Of a stretch of DNA of 5,668 bases, positions 4,296 to 5,668 are shown piece after piece. Position 1 is the first letter of the stretch. Each line of letters opens with the position of its first letter. Both the position numbers and the translations under genes were made by a program. The notes beneath the pieces were generated by a model. It was not told the DNA's origin and ran no database searches. It was given only the letters and a program-made list of their open reading frames with translations. Origin of the DNA: an uncultured Flammeovirgaceae bacterium (GTDB taxonomy: Bacteria > Bacteroidota > Bacteroidia > Cytophagales > Cyclobacteriaceae); contig CAMPJM010000295.1 in the NCBI GenBank assembly GCA_946886805.1, forward strand, positions 1-5,668, written 5' to 3'.

Positions 4296-5483
4296 ATGAA
4301 AACTATTGACGACATTAATTTTTCTAACAAGAAAGCATTAATCAGGGTAGACTTTAATGTTCCTTTGGATAAAAGTTTTAATATTACTGATGATACCAGG
4401 ATAAAAGCTGCTGTACCTACTATCAATAAAATTCTAAAAGACGGTGGTTCAGCGATTTTAATGTCACATTTAGGGAGGCCAAAAGACGGTCCTGACGATA
4501 AATATTCTCTTCGACACCTTGTAGACCATCTCTCAAACGCCTTCAACACCACCGTTAAGTTCTCGGAAAATTGTGTTGGAGACGAAGCTGAACAAAAAGC
4601 TGCCTCTCTAAAACCTGGAGAAATCCTTTTGCTTGAGAACTTAAGGTTTCATAAAGAAGAAACTGCCGGAGACGAAGGTTTCTCAAAACAACTTGCAAAG
4701 CTTGGGGACATTTATGTAAATGATGCTTTTGGAACCGCCCACAGAGCACATGCTTCCACAACCATAGTTGCTCAATTTTTTGATCAGAAAGTAGCCGGTT
4801 ATGTAATGAAGGCAGAGTTGGACAATGCGGAAAAAGTTCTTGGAAATACACAGAAGCCTTATACGGCTATTATGGGAGGGGCTAAGATCTCTGATAAGAT
4901 TTTAATAATTGAGAAATTACTTGATAAGGTAGACAATCTTATCATCGGGGGTGGCATGTCGTATACCTTTTTTAAAGCAATGGGTGGTAAAATTGGCTCA
5001 TCACTGGTAGAAGAGGATAAACTAGACCTTGCAAAATCTTTGATTAAAAAAGCAAAAGACAAAAATGTAAACCTTCAGTTGCCTATCGACAGCATAGCCG
5101 CGGATGCATTTAAAAATGATGCAAATACCAAAGTGGTTCAAAACAATACTATTGAAGATGGCTGGATGGGATTGGATATAGGACCCGAAGCCCAGGAAGT
5201 TTTTGTAAAGACGATCGCTTCTTCTAAAACTATTCTGTGGAATGGCCCTATGGGTGTTTTCGAAATGTCAAATTTTGCTGCAGGAACAATTGCAGTAGCA
5301 GAAGCCGTGGTAAAAGCGACACAAAATGGTGCCTTTTCATTAATCGGTGGTGGAGATTCAGCAGCAGCTGTTAACTCTCTCGGCTATGGTGATAAAGTAT
5401 CTTATGTATCTACCGGTGGTGGTGCGTTGCTGGAATATATGGAAGGTAAGGAACTACCGGGCGTAGCTGCTTTAAAAGGATAG
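4296..5483 (+). CDS. pgk: Phosphoglycerate kinase
   Basis: This 395-residue cytoplasmic enzyme of glycolysis and gluconeogenesis transfers phosphate from 1,3-bisphosphoglycerate to ADP, reversibly. The length is normal for bacterial PGK. The N-terminal 3-phosphoglycerate domain shows RVDFNVPLD (17-25), TRI (34-36), HLGRPK (58-63), [11 protein letters not shown] (112-122) and [13 protein letters not shown] (142-154, with the phosphate-binding Arg150). The C-terminal nucleotide domain shows GGAKISDK (194-201, Lys197 and Lys201), [10 protein letters not shown] (216-225), WNGPMGVFE (315-323, with Glu323 for the adenosine ribose) and GGGDSAAA (351-358), ending with [18 protein letters not shown] (372-389). 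All expected catalytic residues (Arg35, Lys197, Gly374-Gly376) are present. The start MKTIDDINF is standard for the family. The gene follows tsaC after 105 bases and ends in its own strong terminator; the link to tsaC is neighbourhood rather than pathway. Confidence 0.98.
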   Translation: MKTIDDINFSNKKALIRVDFNVPLDKSFNITDDTRIKAAVPTINKILKDGGSAILMSHLGRPKDGPDDKYSLRHLVDHLSNAFNTTVKFSENCVGDEAEQKAASLKPGEILLLENLRFHKEETAGDEGFSKQLAKLGDIYVNDAFGTAHRAHASTTIVAQFFDQKVAGYVMKAELDNAEKVLGNTQKPYTAIMGGAKISDKILIIEKLLDKVDNLIIGGGMSYTFFKAMGGKIGSSLVEEDKLDLAKSLIKKAKDKNVNLQLPIDSIAADAFKNDANTKVVQNNTIEDGWMGLDIGPEAQEVFVKTIASSKTILWNGPMGVFEMSNFAAGTIAVAEAVVKATQNGAFSLIGGGDSAAAVNSLGYGDKVSYVSTGGGALLEYMEGKELPGVAALKG

Positions 5484-5510
5484 GTTGTTACAAACTATAA
5501 ATTGAATAGC

Positions 5511-5563
5511 TGCTACAAATGAGGGCAATGATTATAAATGTTGCCTTTGTTTGTAGCATTTTT
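5511..5563 (+). terminator. Intrinsic terminator of pgk
   Basis: The left arm 5511-5528 (TGCTACAAATGAGGGCAA) pairs along its full 18 bases with 5541-5558 (TTGCCTTTGTTTGTAGCA), using three G-U pairs, around a 12-base loop. Five T (5559-5563) follow. It begins 27 bases after the pgk stop. The minus-strand exit is not T-rich, so it serves the plus strand only. Confidence 0.85.
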
Positions 5564-5618
5564 ATAAATGGCAGAAAAATTTCAATTCGGAAAGTCACTC
5601 TTAGGTTTATAATTTTTT

Positions 5619-5660
5619 AATCCTGCCAATCTTTTAATCCTGTAAATCCTGATTCAGACA
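5619..5660. repeat. AATCCTG short-repeat array at the window edge
   Basis: AATCCTG occurs at 5619-5625, 5636-5642 and 5645-5651, with a degenerate copy AATCTTT at 5628-5634, so units recur every 8-9 bases. The array ends in ATTCAGACA (5652-5660). I recall similar arrays ending in GATTCAGACAA upstream of genes for GxxExxY proteins in several phyla, but this is memory, not a search. An ATG at 5665-5667 may start a gene that lies beyond the window. Confidence 0.5.
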
Positions 5661-5668
5661 AAGAATGG

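Noticed and set aside
3947..5062. Minus-strand open frames inside tsaC and pgk, and a plus-strand frame at 3485-3688
   Set aside because: They are antisense or out-of-frame shadows of two highly conserved enzymes, without their own signals.
5611..5660. A CRISPR array at the right edge
   Set aside because: Units of 7 bases at 8-9-base spacing are far too short for CRISPR repeats and spacers, and no cas gene is present.

Overview
The window looks like chromosomal DNA of a Bacteroidota bacterium, probably Cytophagales-like; the order is a guess. The DNA is AT-rich. Shine-Dalgarno sequences are nearly absent before start codons. Several genes have the Bacteroidota-type -7 box TAnnTTTG. Two secreted proteins and one lipoprotein have short Lys/Arg-led export signals typical of the phylum.

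Left part (1-1272): two plus-strand genes for exported proteins. One is a 120-residue protein with a small beta-sandwich (carboxypeptidase-regulatory or Cna-B-like) look. The other is a 195-residue periplasmic protein with a YceI-like pattern. Between them is a perfect 13-bp terminator hairpin whose T-tract runs directly into the second start codon.

Middle (1273-2161): about 890 bases without a normal-sized gene. It holds a GC-richer REP-like remnant. It also holds a compact minus-strand unit (promoter, tiny ORF, intrinsic terminator) that looks like a small RNA or leader-peptide gene, and a long-range inverted repeat. It ends at a clear promoter for a six-repeat TPR lipoprotein. That promoter lies inside the longest open frame, so the start is moved downstream to 2162.

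Right part (2885-5668): a 53-residue, two-helix membrane protein gene lies on the minus strand at 2954-3115, convergent with the TPR gene. Then come two housekeeping genes on the plus strand: threonylcarbamoyladenylate synthase (tRNA t6A synthesis, two-domain Sua5 form) and phosphoglycerate kinase (glycolysis). The latter has a leader hairpin and a strong 18-bp terminator. The right edge cuts into an array of AATCCTG repeats.

The genes do not form one pathway. The best candidates for something undescribed are the minus-strand mini-transcription unit, the 53-residue membrane protein and the hairpin fused to the YceI-like start. I see no defence system, CRISPR array, intact transposon, rRNA or tRNA.
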